The notes beneath the pieces are model-generated. The model did not search any database, was not told the origin of the DNA, and was given only the letters and a program-made list of their open reading frames with translations. Shown here piece by piece: positions 7,745 through 15,986 of a DNA stretch of 64,000 bases. The DNA is from Mesorhizobium sp. WSM4306 (GTDB taxonomy: Bacteria > Pseudomonadota > Alphaproteobacteria > Rhizobiales > Rhizobiaceae). Within the stretch, counting starts at the first letter, position 1, and each line of letters opens with the position of its first letter. The position numbers were made by a program, and so were the translations under genes. The stretch spans positions 62,001 through 126,000 of the forward strand of contig NZ_VFTC01000015.1 of assembly GCF_007003975.1 (NCBI RefSeq), written 5' to 3'.

Positions 7745-9178
7745 ATGACTGCCGTTCCCGACACCGAAGCCTCCACTGAGACCGCCAGCAATGCGCGGCG
7801 CGTGGCGCTGATCGTCGCCATCGCGTTTTTCATGCAGCTGCTGGATTCGACGATCATCTCGACCTCGCTGCCGCAGATGGGCCAATCCTTCGGCGTGCCG
7901 GCGGTGGCGATGAGCATCGGCATCACCGTCTATATGCTGACCATGGCGGTGTTCGTGCCGCTGTCGGGCTGGCTTGCCGACCGTTTTGGCGCGCGCAACA
8001 TCTTCCTGCTGGCGATCGTTCTGTTCACGCTGGCCTCGCTGGCCTGCGGCTTCTCGCAAAGTCTCCCTCAATTCGTCGCCGCCCGCGTCGCGCAGGGCCT
8101 GGGCAGCGCGCTGATGACGCCGGTCGGGCGCATTCTCGTGCTGCGCAATGCGCCGAAGTCGGAGTTGCTCAACGCCACGGCGCTGATCACCTGGCCGGCG
8201 CTGTTCGCGCCTGTCGTCGGGCCGGTGCTCGGTGGCTTCATTACCACGTATCTCTCCTGGCACTGGAACTTCTTCATCAACATCCCGCTTGGGCTGATCG
8301 GGCTGGCGCTGGTCGCCCGCTTCATTCCGGGCGACCGCGAGGCCGATCCCAAGCCTTTGGATTGGCCGGGATTTTTCCTGACGTCGTTGGGGCTCGCGCT
8401 GCTGCTCTGTGGCCTGGAACGCATCGCGCATCCCGAGGATGGCGCCTTGCCGACGGTGCTGCTGGTTGCCGCCGGCATCTTCATCGGCTGGCTGGCGGCG
8501 CGGCATCTCAGGCGCGCGCCGCATCCGCTGCTCGATCTCAGCGCATTCAAGGTGCTGACCTTCGCCATCTCGACGCTTGCCGCCGGCACCATTTTTCGGG
8601 TGGCGATCAACGCCACGCCGTTCCTGCTGCCGCTGCTGTTCCAGGTCGGCTTCGGGCTTTCGCCAGTCGATGCCGGCCTGATGATCCTGGCCTATTTCCT
8701 TGGCAATCTCGGCATGAAGACGGTGACGACGCCGACGCTCCGGCGTTTCGGTTTTCGCACGGTGATGGTCGTGAACGGCATCATCGCGTCGGCCTCGATC
8801 ATGGCCTGCGCGGCGATCTCGCCTGAGACGCCGCAGGCGCTGGTCGTGGCGCTGATGCTGGTCGCCGGCCTGTCACGCTCGATGCAGTTCACTGCGCTCA
8901 ACACGCTGGCCTTCGCGGATATCGATGCCACGCAGCGCAGCTCGGCAGCGACGCTATCTTCCATGCTGCAGCAGATAGCGATGCTGTTCGGTGTTGCGGT
9001 GGCGGCGGCGATCCTCAATCTGTCGCAGATCGTCAGGGACAGGCCGGCGCTGGACCTCATCGATTTTCGCATCGCCTTCCTGGTCATCGGCGCCATCGGG
9101 CTGGTGGCGGCGTTGCGGTTCCTGGTGCTGCCGCCTGGTGCGGGCGCCGAGGTTTCCGGCCACGCTCTGAAGAATTGA
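7745..9178 (+). CDS. MFS transporter, DHA2 (EmrB/QacA-like) family
   Basis: Integral inner-membrane drug:H+ antiporter-type permease, 477 residues with the many hydrophobic spans expected for 14 helices. It has the MFS motif A region GWLADRFGARNIF after helix 2 and the DHA2 signature around QGLGSALMTPVGRILV. The ATG at 7745 begins MTAVPDTEAS; an in-frame TTG at 7691 is less plausible. It is divergent from the ornithine-cyclodeaminase homologue and may export a product of the adjoining cluster or simply be a multidrug exporter. Confidence 0.88.
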   Translation: MTAVPDTEASTETASNARRVALIVAIAFFMQLLDSTIISTSLPQMGQSFGVPAVAMSIGITVYMLTMAVFVPLSGWLADRFGARNIFLLAIVLFTLASLACGFSQSLPQFVAARVAQGLGSALMTPVGRILVLRNAPKSELLNATALITWPALFAPVVGPVLGGFITTYLSWHWNFFINIPLGLIGLALVARFIPGDREADPKPLDWPGFFLTSLGLALLLCGLERIAHPEDGALPTVLLVAAGIFIGWLAARHLRRAPHPLLDLSAFKVLTFAISTLAAGTIFRVAINATPFLLPLLFQVGFGLSPVDAGLMILAYFLGNLGMKTVTTPTLRRFGFRTVMVVNGIIASASIMACAAISPETPQALVVALMLVAGLSRSMQFTALNTLAFADIDATQRSSAATLSSMLQQIAMLFGVAVAAAILNLSQIVRDRPALDLIDFRIAFLVIGAIGLVAALRFLVLPPGAGAEVSGHALKN

Positions 9179-9283
9179 CGTCGAATTCTTCCGCCGCGAA
9201 ACTTGAATCGGCAAAAGGTTAGGCACGTTTGCTCGAGATCTGATTCAACGACCTGTTCCACCGATTCAACGAAGGGAAATGCC

Positions 9284-9691
9284 ATGGCCGCGACAAGACT
9301 CCTCAGCGATGCCGATGTCGAGAAAATCCCGGTCGTCAAGACGGTGTTCGACGACATCCGCGCCACCCGCAAGTCCGATTTCGTCAACAATTTCTGGCGC
9401 GGGCTGGCCAATGATCCGGCCTTGCTGAAACGGACCTGGGAACAGGTGAAGGTGGTGATGGCCACGGAGAGCGCCATCGATCCGCTGACCAAGGAGATGA
9501 TCTATATCGCCGTGTCGACCGCCAACGGCTGCTCCTACTGCGTCCATTCGCATACGGCCGCCGCTCGCGCCAAGGGCATGAACGATGCGCAGCATAGCGA
9601 ACTGGTATCGATCATCGGGCTCGCCGGGCAGACCAACCATCTGGTGACGGCAATGCAGATCCCGGTCGATCCGCAGTTCGAGGTGAAATAA
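9284..9691 (+). CDS. Carboxymuconolactone decarboxylase / AhpD-like family protein
   Basis: A small all-helical protein of 135 residues. It has the AhpD-type motif CSYCVHSH near residues 84-91, preceded by Glu in TKEMIYIAVSTANG, the arrangement used by alkylhydroperoxidase-D-type proteins for disulfide-based peroxide reduction. The ATG at 9284 follows AAGGGA at a good distance. It lies 105 bases after the MFS gene on the same strand. Its function may be oxidative protection; a role in protocatechuate catabolism is not supported because the CxxC motif points to the peroxidase branch. Confidence 0.8.
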   Translation: MAATRLLSDADVEKIPVVKTVFDDIRATRKSDFVNNFWRGLANDPALLKRTWEQVKVVMATESAIDPLTKEMIYIAVSTANGCSYCVHSHTAAARAKGMNDAQHSELVSIIGLAGQTNHLVTAMQIPVDPQFEVK

Positions 9692-9696
9692 GCTCT

Positions 9697-9935
9697 TATC
9701 CTTCTCCCCTTGTGGGGTGAGAAGCGGTCCGCTTTAGCGGACGAAAAGCCAATTGCTTGGCTTTTCGAGCTTCGAACGCCCTGAGCCTGCGAAGGGCCGG
9801 GAGGTGGCCCGATCCACCTGCCGGGTCCCCGCTGCTTTGCAGCGTCCCGGCGTTCGCCGGCCTTTCATCGTGCCGCTGGCACGATGAATTCGCCTTCGGC
9901 GAACCGGCTGCTCACCCCACAGGGGGAGAAGGGGA
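9697..9935. repeat. Mosaic intergenic repeat made of consecutive hairpins
   Basis: The whole 253-bp gap between the AhpD-like and amidohydrolase genes is occupied by hairpins. The outer arms TCTCCCCTTGTGGGGTGAG and CTCACCCCACAGGGGGAGA pair with each other. Inside are GTCCGC-tttA-GCGGAC, AAAAGCCAattgcTTGGCTTTT, CGCTGC-ttt-GCAGCG, ATCGTGCCgctGGCACGAT and TTCGCCttcGGCGAA. It resembles rhizobial RIME-type mosaic elements and could also end transcription from both sides. Confidence 0.65.
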
Positions 9936-9944
9936 AGTCTGCGC

Positions 9945-10832
9945 TTATACCGGCCGATAAACCTTCTCGGCCGTGTTCCAGAAAATATCCGCCTCTGCGG
10001 CCGCGCCGTGTTTTGCCACGGTTGCACGGTGCGCCTCGATGAGTTCAGCGTGGCTGGTCCACAGCTTCTCGATCGGGAAGTTCGAGCCGAACATCAGGTG
10101 GTCGCTACCCAGAATGTCGATCGCATTGTCGACGATGTAGGCGATCAGATCCGGGTCGTTGCGATGGACGAAGGTGCCGAGGCCAGACAGCTTGGCGTAG
10201 AAGTTCGGCGCGGCGGCAAGCGTGCGCAGGCCGGCTTTCCAGGCTTCGGTGGTTTCCGGCTCCATGCCGGTCAGCATGCCGGCATGGGTGAGGATGAAAT
10301 TGGTCTGCGGGTTCTCGCCGACCAGCGTCAGCCCGTCCTTCATCTGGGCGGGGAAAAGCTGCAGGTCGAAGGACAGACCATAATCCTTCAGCCGCGCGAC
10401 ATTGGCGCGCACGTTCGGGTCGATGACCTGGTCGGCCGAGGCGGCGAAGCGGAAGGCCGGCGTCTCATGCCAGTGTAGCTGCATGCGCACGCCGCGCAGC
10501 AGGGGGTATTTCATCAGCCGGTCGATCTGGTGCCGGACGTCGTCCACGGTCATGTCGGCATAGCCGACGATGGCATGCGGCCAGCCGGTCTCGTCAGCGG
10601 TCTTCTGCAGGAAGGCGACTTCCTTCTCGAAATCTTCCTTGGCCCAGTTGGTCTGGACATAGACCGCCTTTTCGACGCCGGCGCCTTTCTGGTCTTCGAG
10701 GAATTCGCCGATCGGATAGTCGCGGCGGATCGGTTCGTACGGGCCGAAGATGCGCGGCACCATCGGCCCGACAAGCCAGGGCTGATCCTGCTGGCGCCAG
10801 ATGTGGAAATGCGCGTCGATGGCTTTCTGCAT
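9945..10832 (-). CDS. Amidohydrolase 2 family (metal-dependent lactonase/decarboxylase-like)
   Basis: A 295-residue TIM-barrel hydrolase of the COG3618 / amidohydrolase-2 group. It opens with the metal-binding DAHFHIW at residues 6-12, and has further histidines in QLHWHET and FILTHAGM and an Asp in ILGSDHLMFGSNFP. Members hydrolyse lactones or amides or decarboxylate ring acids. Its ATG overlaps the stop of the upstream CoxE-like gene in TGATG, so it is the coupled last gene of the molybdenum hydroxylase operon. That suggests it acts on the hydroxylated product. The substrate cannot be read from sequence. Confidence 0.82.
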   Translation of the reverse strand: MQKAIDAHFHIWRQQDQPWLVGPMVPRIFGPYEPIRRDYPIGEFLEDQKGAGVEKAVYVQTNWAKEDFEKEVAFLQKTADETGWPHAIVGYADMTVDDVRHQIDRLMKYPLLRGVRMQLHWHETPAFRFAASADQVIDPNVRANVARLKDYGLSFDLQLFPAQMKDGLTLVGENPQTNFILTHAGMLTGMEPETTEAWKAGLRTLAAAPNFYAKLSGLGTFVHRNDPDLIAYIVDNAIDILGSDHLMFGSNFPIEKLWTSHAELIEAHRATVAKHGAAAEADIFWNTAEKVYRPV

Positions 10833-11968
10833 CACGAAACCCTTTTCCAGATTGTCGTTGCCGCGGGGGCATGGCGGGCGAGCGACAGGATGAAATCGGT
10901 GAGGCTTTTCACCGACGAGCCGTCGATGAGATCGTCGAGGTCAGGCAGGATGGCACGCAGCGCCACCGTCGCCGGCTGGAAGCGCGGATCGCCGGCCAAA
11001 GGTGTTGCCAGCGAAAGCCGGAAGGCGCGGGCGCTCAGGCGGCGTATCGCGGTTTCGAGATCGGCATGGTCGCCGCGTTCCAGCGCGTCCGACAGGATGA
11101 CCACTGCGGCACCGCGCGCGAAGGCCGAGAAGCGCGGCACTGAGAGAAAGGCGAGCAGCGTCGGCCCCATGCGCGTGCCGCCATCCCAGTCGTCGACCAG
11201 TGCAGCGGCGCGCGCCAGCGCTTGGTCGCGGTCGCGGATGCGCAGTGCCGAGGTGATGCGGGTAAGACGCGTGCCGAAGGTGAAGATTTCCGCGCGGTCG
11301 GCGCCTTGCACGGTCGCATGCGCCAGTTTGAGATAGTCGGCAGTATGCAGCTTCATCGAGCCGGAGATATCGATCAAGAGCAGCAGCTTGCGCGGCACGG
11401 TCTGGCGGCGGCGAAGCTGCGGTGAGGGGATATCGCCGTCGGCGCTGACGATCTCGCTGAGCGAGCGGCGCAGATCGAGCGTGCCGCGCGAACGGGTGCG
11501 CACCGTGCGAAAGGAGCGGCGGGCCGGCAAAGCGGAGGCCAGCTTGCGGCGGAAGGGGACAAGGCCGTCATCGTCGCGCTGGAAGTCGCGGCTGCTCAGC
11601 TGTTCGACCGCCGACGACAATTCGCCACCTTTCTCCTGGCGCGTGGTCTGGTTCTTTTCCTCGCGCGTGCCGTGATCGTCCTTGATGCGGGATTCCTCGT
11701 CTTCTTCGCCTGCGATCGAGGGTCTGGCGTCGCCATAGAAATGGCTGCGGAAATGCGCTTCGAATTCGTTGCGGCGGTCGGGTGAGGGCGCGAGCGTTGC
11801 GAGCGCCGCCTCGCGAATGTCGGCCATGGAGCGCGGGCCGAGCAGGGTGACCGCCTGCATGAAGCTGGAGACTTGCTCGGGTGCGATGGGAAACGCGTGG
11901 TGGCGCAGTAGCCTAGCGAAGTCTAGGAACGTTGCGGCGGCCTGGGGGAGTTTTTCTGAATGCCTCAT
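10832..11968 (-). CDS. VWA domain protein, CoxE-like
   Basis: A 378-residue protein with a charged, disordered middle (about residues 90-150) and a C-terminal von Willebrand A domain with the MIDAS motif DISGSMK near residue 200, then TFGTRLTRIT. CoxE proteins work with the CoxD AAA ATPase in assembling the molybdenum-copper site of CO dehydrogenase and related hydroxylases. The ATG at 11968 gives MRHSEKLPQA; longer in-frame starts run into a repeat. It lies downstream of the MoxR/CoxD-like gene, separated by a RIME-like repeat, and is coupled by TGATG to the amidohydrolase. Confidence 0.82.
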   Translation of the reverse strand: MRHSEKLPQAAATFLDFARLLRHHAFPIAPEQVSSFMQAVTLLGPRSMADIREAALATLAPSPDRRNEFEAHFRSHFYGDARPSIAGEEDEESRIKDDHGTREEKNQTTRQEKGGELSSAVEQLSSRDFQRDDDGLVPFRRKLASALPARRSFRTVRTRSRGTLDLRRSLSEIVSADGDIPSPQLRRRQTVPRKLLLLIDISGSMKLHTADYLKLAHATVQGADRAEIFTFGTRLTRITSALRIRDRDQALARAAALVDDWDGGTRMGPTLLAFLSVPRFSAFARGAAVVILSDALERGDHADLETAIRRLSARAFRLSLATPLAGDPRFQPATVALRAILPDLDDLIDGSSVKSLTDFILSLARHAPAATTIWKRVS

Positions 11969-11977
11969 TCCTTCGCA

Positions 11978-12131
11978 CCCCCCTCTGTCCTGCCGGACAT
12001 CTCCCCCACGAGGGGGGAGATCAGCGGTTTCGCCGACGGCGCCCAATCTTCAACGTTGGAGATTTGTGAAGGCCGAAGTGACATCCAATCTCCCCCCTCG
12101 TGGGGGAGATGTCCGGCAGGACAGAGGGGGG
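11978..12131. repeat. RIME-like inverted repeat element
   Basis: Two 44-nt arms (11978-12021 and 12088-12131) are perfect reverse complements, beginning CCCCCCTCTGTCCTGCCGG, around a core with TTTCGCC and CAACGTTGG. The same family occurs at 18371-18547 and 54791-54976, which share the TGTCCTGCCGGACAT arm and core words. Here it sits inside an operon, between the CoxD- and CoxE-like genes. Confidence 0.85.
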
Positions 12132-12167
12132 CGCTGTCCCGCCAGCTTTGCCGAATGAAGCCCCGGC

Positions 12168-13049
12168 TCACACCAGCGCCTCCTCGACAATCCGGCCAAG
12201 CTCCGGTGCGATCGCGGACAAATCCTCTTCGTCCTTGATCAGCACGCCGATGGCGCGGCGGAAGGCTTGCGGCCATGGACTGCCGCCCTTTTCGAGGATA
12301 GTTGCGGCGTTGGCCCATTCGACGGCCTCCGAGATGCCGGGCGGCTTGGCCAGCGGCCGGGCGCGGATCTCCTGCACGGCATTGGCGACCGCACGCGCGG
12401 TGGCCTCGGCGACATCGCCGGCGCGCAGCATGATGATCTCGGCTTCTCGCTTTGCATCGGGGTAGCCGATCCAATGATAGACGCAGCGGCGGCGCAGCGC
12501 TTCCGCCAGCTCCCGGCTGCGGTTGGAGGTCAGGATGACGATCGGCTGCGCTTCGGCGCGAACGGTGCCGCGTTCGGGAATGCTGATCTGGAAGTCGGAG
12601 AGAAATTCCAGAAGCAGCGCTTCGAACTCATGGTCTGAACGGTCGATCTCGTCGACCAGCAGCACGCGCTGCCGAGGCGCCCGCAGCACCTGCAGCAGCG
12701 GCCGGGCGATCAGAAAACGGTCGTCATAGATGTCGATCTCGTGCTCGCCGGCATGGCGGATGGCGAGCAGCTGGCGCTGGTAGTTCCATTCGTAGAGCGC
12801 ATGCGCGGCATCGATGCCTTCATAGCATTGCAGCCGCACCAGATCGCGGCCGAGAGCTTCGGCGATGGCGTTCGCCGCTTCCGTCTTGCCGACGCCCGGC
12901 GCGCCTTCGAGCAGCAGCGGCTTGCCGAGCCGAATGGCGAGGAAGATGGCGGTGGCAAGACTGTCGTCGGCGAGATAGCGGAAGGCGGCGAGATGCTGCG
13001 CCACCGCCTCCGGTGAGGTCGCGACAGTCTCGGCATTCACCTCCGGCAT
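12168..13049 (-). CDS. MoxR-family AAA ATPase, CoxD-like
   Basis: AAA+ chaperone of 293 residues. Walker A is GAPGVGKT near residue 52-59, Walker B is VLLVDEIDRSD, sensor 1 is ILTSNRSREL, and the arginine-finger region is ALRRRCVYHW. CoxD/MoxR proteins drive maturation of molybdenum hydroxylases together with a VWA partner, here the downstream CoxE-like gene. It begins 9 bases after the stop of the small molybdopterin subunit, so it is in the same operon. The substrate enzyme is inferred from this linkage. Confidence 0.88.
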   Translation of the reverse strand: MPEVNAETVATSPEAVAQHLAAFRYLADDSLATAIFLAIRLGKPLLLEGAPGVGKTEAANAIAEALGRDLVRLQCYEGIDAAHALYEWNYQRQLLAIRHAGEHEIDIYDDRFLIARPLLQVLRAPRQRVLLVDEIDRSDHEFEALLLEFLSDFQISIPERGTVRAEAQPIVILTSNRSRELAEALRRRCVYHWIGYPDAKREAEIIMLRAGDVAEATARAVANAVQEIRARPLAKPPGISEAVEWANAATILEKGGSPWPQAFRRAIGVLIKDEEDLSAIAPELGRIVEEALV

Positions 13050-13058
13050 TTCCAGTCC

Positions 13059-14063
13059 TCAGTTCGCCGATTGCGCCTTAAGCGCGCGCAGGATGCGCTC
13101 CGGCGTGATCGGCAGCGTGTCGATACGCACGCCGACGGCGTCGAAGACGGCATTGGCCACCGCTGGTATCTGCGGGTTGGCGCACATCTCGCCCGGGCCT
13201 TTGGCGCCATAGGGCCCGTCGGCGGACGGTCGCTCCAGCACGATGATCTCCGTCTCGGCGAGGTCGCCAGGCCCCGGCATCAGATACTGGTTGAAGTCGG
13301 TGCCGCCATGGTCGCGGTTGGGATAGTAGGGCTCGGTCGTTTCGTAGAGCGCGTGGCTGATGCCCATCCACGAGCCGCCGACCAGTTGCTGCTCGACCAT
13401 TCTCGGGTTCAGCGCGCGGCCGATCTCGAAAATGTTCTTCACCGTCAGCACCGTCACTTCGCCAGTCTCGTCGTCGACCTCGACCTCGGCCACCGTGCAG
13501 GCGTGGGCGTAGCAGGTCGACGGCTTCATCGCACCGGTTTCCTTCTCCGGATAGGAGCGCGGGATCAGGAACATACCGCGCCCGGAGATGGAACGGCCGC
13601 GCTTGAAATGCGCCGACAGCGCGACATCGAAGATCGAGATCGACTTTTGCGGTGCGCCCTTGACCAGTATGTTGCCTTCGCCATCGGTCTCGAGGTCGGA
13701 GGCGTTCACTTCCAGCTCTTCCGCCGCCACTTCCAGCATCACCTGGCGGGCTTCCTTGGCGGCCTGGATGACGGCATTGCCTGCGCGGTGCGTGCCGCGC
13801 GAGGCGAAGGTGCCCATGCAGTGCGGGCCGGTGTCGGTGTCGGCGGTGTCGATGATGACGCGGTCGGTGGGCACACCTATCGTCTCGGCGCAGATCTGCG
13901 CCATGATCTGCTTCAGGCCCTGGCCGAGATCGACCGAGGATAGCGTCACCATGAAATTGCCGGTCGGTGTCGAATGCACCAGCGCCTGGGTCGGGTCGCC
14001 ACCGAGATTCATGCCCGTGGGATAGTTGATCGCGGCGACGCCGCGTCCGCGCCGGATCGCCAT
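13059..14063 (-). CDS. Molybdenum hydroxylase large subunit, C-terminal half encoded separately
   Basis: A 334-residue protein equal to the C-terminal molybdopterin-binding domains of xanthine dehydrogenase/CoxL-type subunits. It starts MAIRRGRGVAAINYPTG, the point where full-length subunits enter the second Mo domain, and has SSVDLGQGLKQIMAQICAE. The active-site glutamate lies in GAKGPGEMCANP, about 40 residues from the end. Its ATG follows the stop of the upstream half by one base (TGAGATG), with AGGGAG as a possible ribosome-binding site. A similar natural split exists in nicotinate dehydrogenase NdhL/NdhM. Together the halves make about 789 residues, normal for the family. Confidence 0.85.
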   Translation of the reverse strand: MAIRRGRGVAAINYPTGMNLGGDPTQALVHSTPTGNFMVTLSSVDLGQGLKQIMAQICAETIGVPTDRVIIDTADTDTGPHCMGTFASRGTHRAGNAVIQAAKEARQVMLEVAAEELEVNASDLETDGEGNILVKGAPQKSISIFDVALSAHFKRGRSISGRGMFLIPRSYPEKETGAMKPSTCYAHACTVAEVEVDDETGEVTVLTVKNIFEIGRALNPRMVEQQLVGGSWMGISHALYETTEPYYPNRDHGGTDFNQYLMPGPGDLAETEIIVLERPSADGPYGAKGPGEMCANPQIPAVANAVFDAVGVRIDTLPITPERILRALKAQSAN

Positions 14064-14064
14064 C

Positions 14065-15432
14065 TCAAGCTCCCTTCGTATAGGAAGACATCGCCATGAA
14101 CTTCTCCGCCACCGGCCAGTCGGCGGCGCGCGACGCCTCCTGCATGCACTCGATCAGGGCTGCCCCCTCGGTCGGCTGGCGATGCGCCTTCATGTCGCCG
14201 TCGCGGTAGGCGTTGATGAAGCGGAATTCGAGCGGATCCATGCCGATCAGCCGCGCCAGCTTGTCCATCTGCACCTCCAGCGCAAAGTCGCCGATGGTCA
14301 CGCCGAAGCCGCGCATGGCCGACGAGGGCGTGCGGTTGGTGTAGACGCAATAGGTGTCGATCCAGACATTGGGGATCGTATAGGGCCCGGGATAGTGCGC
14401 AGCGCCCTTCTGCGCGCCATAGGGCGAGTGGCGCGAATAGGCGCCGGCATCGGTGTAACCCGTCACTTTTCGCGCGACGATGCGGCCATCCTTCATCACG
14501 CCGTCCTTGATGACGACCTTTTCGGCCGCGCGGGGTGACGAGATCTGCATCTCCTCCTCGCGGCTGTAGATAAAACAGACCGGTCGCCCAGTTAGCTTGG
14601 CGCCGAGGATGGCAATCGGCTCGACGATGACATCGACCTTGCCGCCAAAGCCGCCGCCGACCGTGCCGCCTACGAAATGCAGCTTCGAGCCCGGCATCTG
14701 CAGGATGATCGAGGCGTTGTCGAGGGTGAAGAACATCGCCTGCGTGTTGGTGTAGCAGGTGAAGCGGTCATTGCCTTCGGGCACCACGACGCAGCCGGTG
14801 GTCTCGGTCGGCGCATGCTCGATGGGCGAGGACTGGTAGCTCTGCTCGAGGATATGGTCGGCTTCGGCAAAGCCTGCCTCGACATCGCCGAAGCGCACCT
14901 TGCGGCATTCGCCGCTGTCGTAGAGATAATAGTTCTGACCGTGATATTCGTTGACCAACGGTGCGCCGGGTTTCAGCGCTTCCTCCATGTCGAAGACGGC
15001 CGGCAGCACCTCGTAGTCGACCTTGATCTTCGCTGCGGCCTCTTGCGCCGCGCGCTCCGTCTCGGCCAGCACCGCCACCACGGCCTCGCCCTTCCAGCGG
15101 ACCTTGCCGTCGGCCAGCACCGTCTCGTCCTCCGGCCCGATCTGGATCAGGATCAGGATGGTGTAGACATTGTGCGGCACATCCTTGGCCGTGAGGATTT
15201 TCACCACGCCTGGATGCTTCTCCGCCTCGGATGTGTCGATGGAGCGGATGCGGGCATGATGGTGCGGACTGCGCACCATCTTGAGATGCAGCATATTGGG
15301 AAAATTGCGGTCGGCGAAATAGGCGGTCTTGCCCGTGACATGGCCGGGCGAATCCAGCCGTGGCCGCCCCTGCCCGATCTCGTGCAGGCCGTCCTTGCGC
15401 TGATCGGCGAAATAGCTCTTGCGCAGTTCCAT
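14065..15432 (-). CDS. Molybdenum hydroxylase large subunit, N-terminal half
   Basis: A 455-residue protein with the aldehyde oxidase/xanthine dehydrogenase a/b hammerhead domain (about 20-135) and the first molybdopterin domain. It contains GGTVGGGFGGKVD near residue 255 and PSSAMRGFGVT near 365. The latter replaces the AYRCSFR loop of form I CO dehydrogenase, so CO is not the expected substrate. Translation stops after AMSSYTKGA, exactly at the domain border, and the other half begins one base later in another frame. The gene lies 11 bases after the 2Fe-2S subunit. It probably hydroxylates an N-heterocycle, aldehyde or related compound. Confidence 0.87.
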   Translation of the reverse strand: MELRKSYFADQRKDGLHEIGQGRPRLDSPGHVTGKTAYFADRNFPNMLHLKMVRSPHHHARIRSIDTSEAEKHPGVVKILTAKDVPHNVYTILILIQIGPEDETVLADGKVRWKGEAVVAVLAETERAAQEAAAKIKVDYEVLPAVFDMEEALKPGAPLVNEYHGQNYYLYDSGECRKVRFGDVEAGFAEADHILEQSYQSSPIEHAPTETTGCVVVPEGNDRFTCYTNTQAMFFTLDNASIILQMPGSKLHFVGGTVGGGFGGKVDVIVEPIAILGAKLTGRPVCFIYSREEEMQISSPRAAEKVVIKDGVMKDGRIVARKVTGYTDAGAYSRHSPYGAQKGAAHYPGPYTIPNVWIDTYCVYTNRTPSSAMRGFGVTIGDFALEVQMDKLARLIGMDPLEFRFINAYRDGDMKAHRQPTEGAALIECMQEASRAADWPVAEKFMAMSSYTKGA

Positions 15433-15443
15433 CTGTGCTTCCC

Positions 15444-15926
15444 TCAGGCCGCGTTCTGCGAATTGGCGCGGGCGGCAGTCAGCACCGCCTGGATGATCGG
15501 CTCATAGCCCGTGCAGCGGCAGATGTTTCCCGACAGCGCCTCGACCACCTCGTCGCGGCTCGGGTTGGGCGTATGGTCGAGCAGCACCTTGGCGGCCATG
15601 ATCATGCCCGGCGTGCAGAAGCCGCATTGGGTGGCGAAGGCGTCAAGGAAGGCGCGTTGCAGCGGATGCAGCACGCCGGCTTCGGCAAGGCCCGAAGTGG
15701 TGCGAATGTCGGTGCCGCCGCAGGTTTCGGCCAGCGTCAGGCAGGATAGTTTCAACTCGCCGTCGATGATGACCGAGCAGGCGCCGCAGGTGCCCTGGTG
15801 GCAGCCGCCTTTTGGCGAGGTGTCGCCGATCTTGTCGCGCAGCGCATGGAGCAGCGTCGTGCCGCCCTCGACGAATTCGGCTTTCTCGCTGCCGTTGAGC
15901 GTGAACTGAACCGGAACCTTTGCCAT
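15444..15926 (-). CDS. Molybdenum hydroxylase 2Fe-2S subunit (CoxS-like)
   Basis: A 160-residue small subunit with two [2Fe-2S] clusters. The plant-ferredoxin-type site is GGCHQGTCGACSVIIDG followed by a later Cys in LKLSCLTLAE. The second site has CGFCTPGMIM and GNICRCTGYEP. It passes electrons from the molybdenum centre to the FAD subunit. The ATG at 15926 gives MAKVPVQFTLNG, the usual start. The gene is preceded by the FAD subunit and followed by the N-terminal Mo subunit. Confidence 0.92.
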   Translation of the reverse strand: MAKVPVQFTLNGSEKAEFVEGGTTLLHALRDKIGDTSPKGGCHQGTCGACSVIIDGELKLSCLTLAETCGGTDIRTTSGLAEAGVLHPLQRAFLDAFATQCGFCTPGMIMAAKVLLDHTPNPSRDEVVEALSGNICRCTGYEPIIQAVLTAARANSQNAA

Positions 15927-15986
15927 GTTTTCCTCCCAGCGCGCCTGCCCGATTGATCGGACAGACGCGCGCCCCCCTAGCGGTGG

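Noticed and set aside
14041..14067. Frameshift explanation for the two molybdopterin subunit genes
   Set aside because: The break is at a domain border, each part has a natural start or stop, a Shine-Dalgarno-like AGGGAG precedes the second ATG, and a natural NdhL/NdhM precedent exists. A frameshift is possible but less likely.
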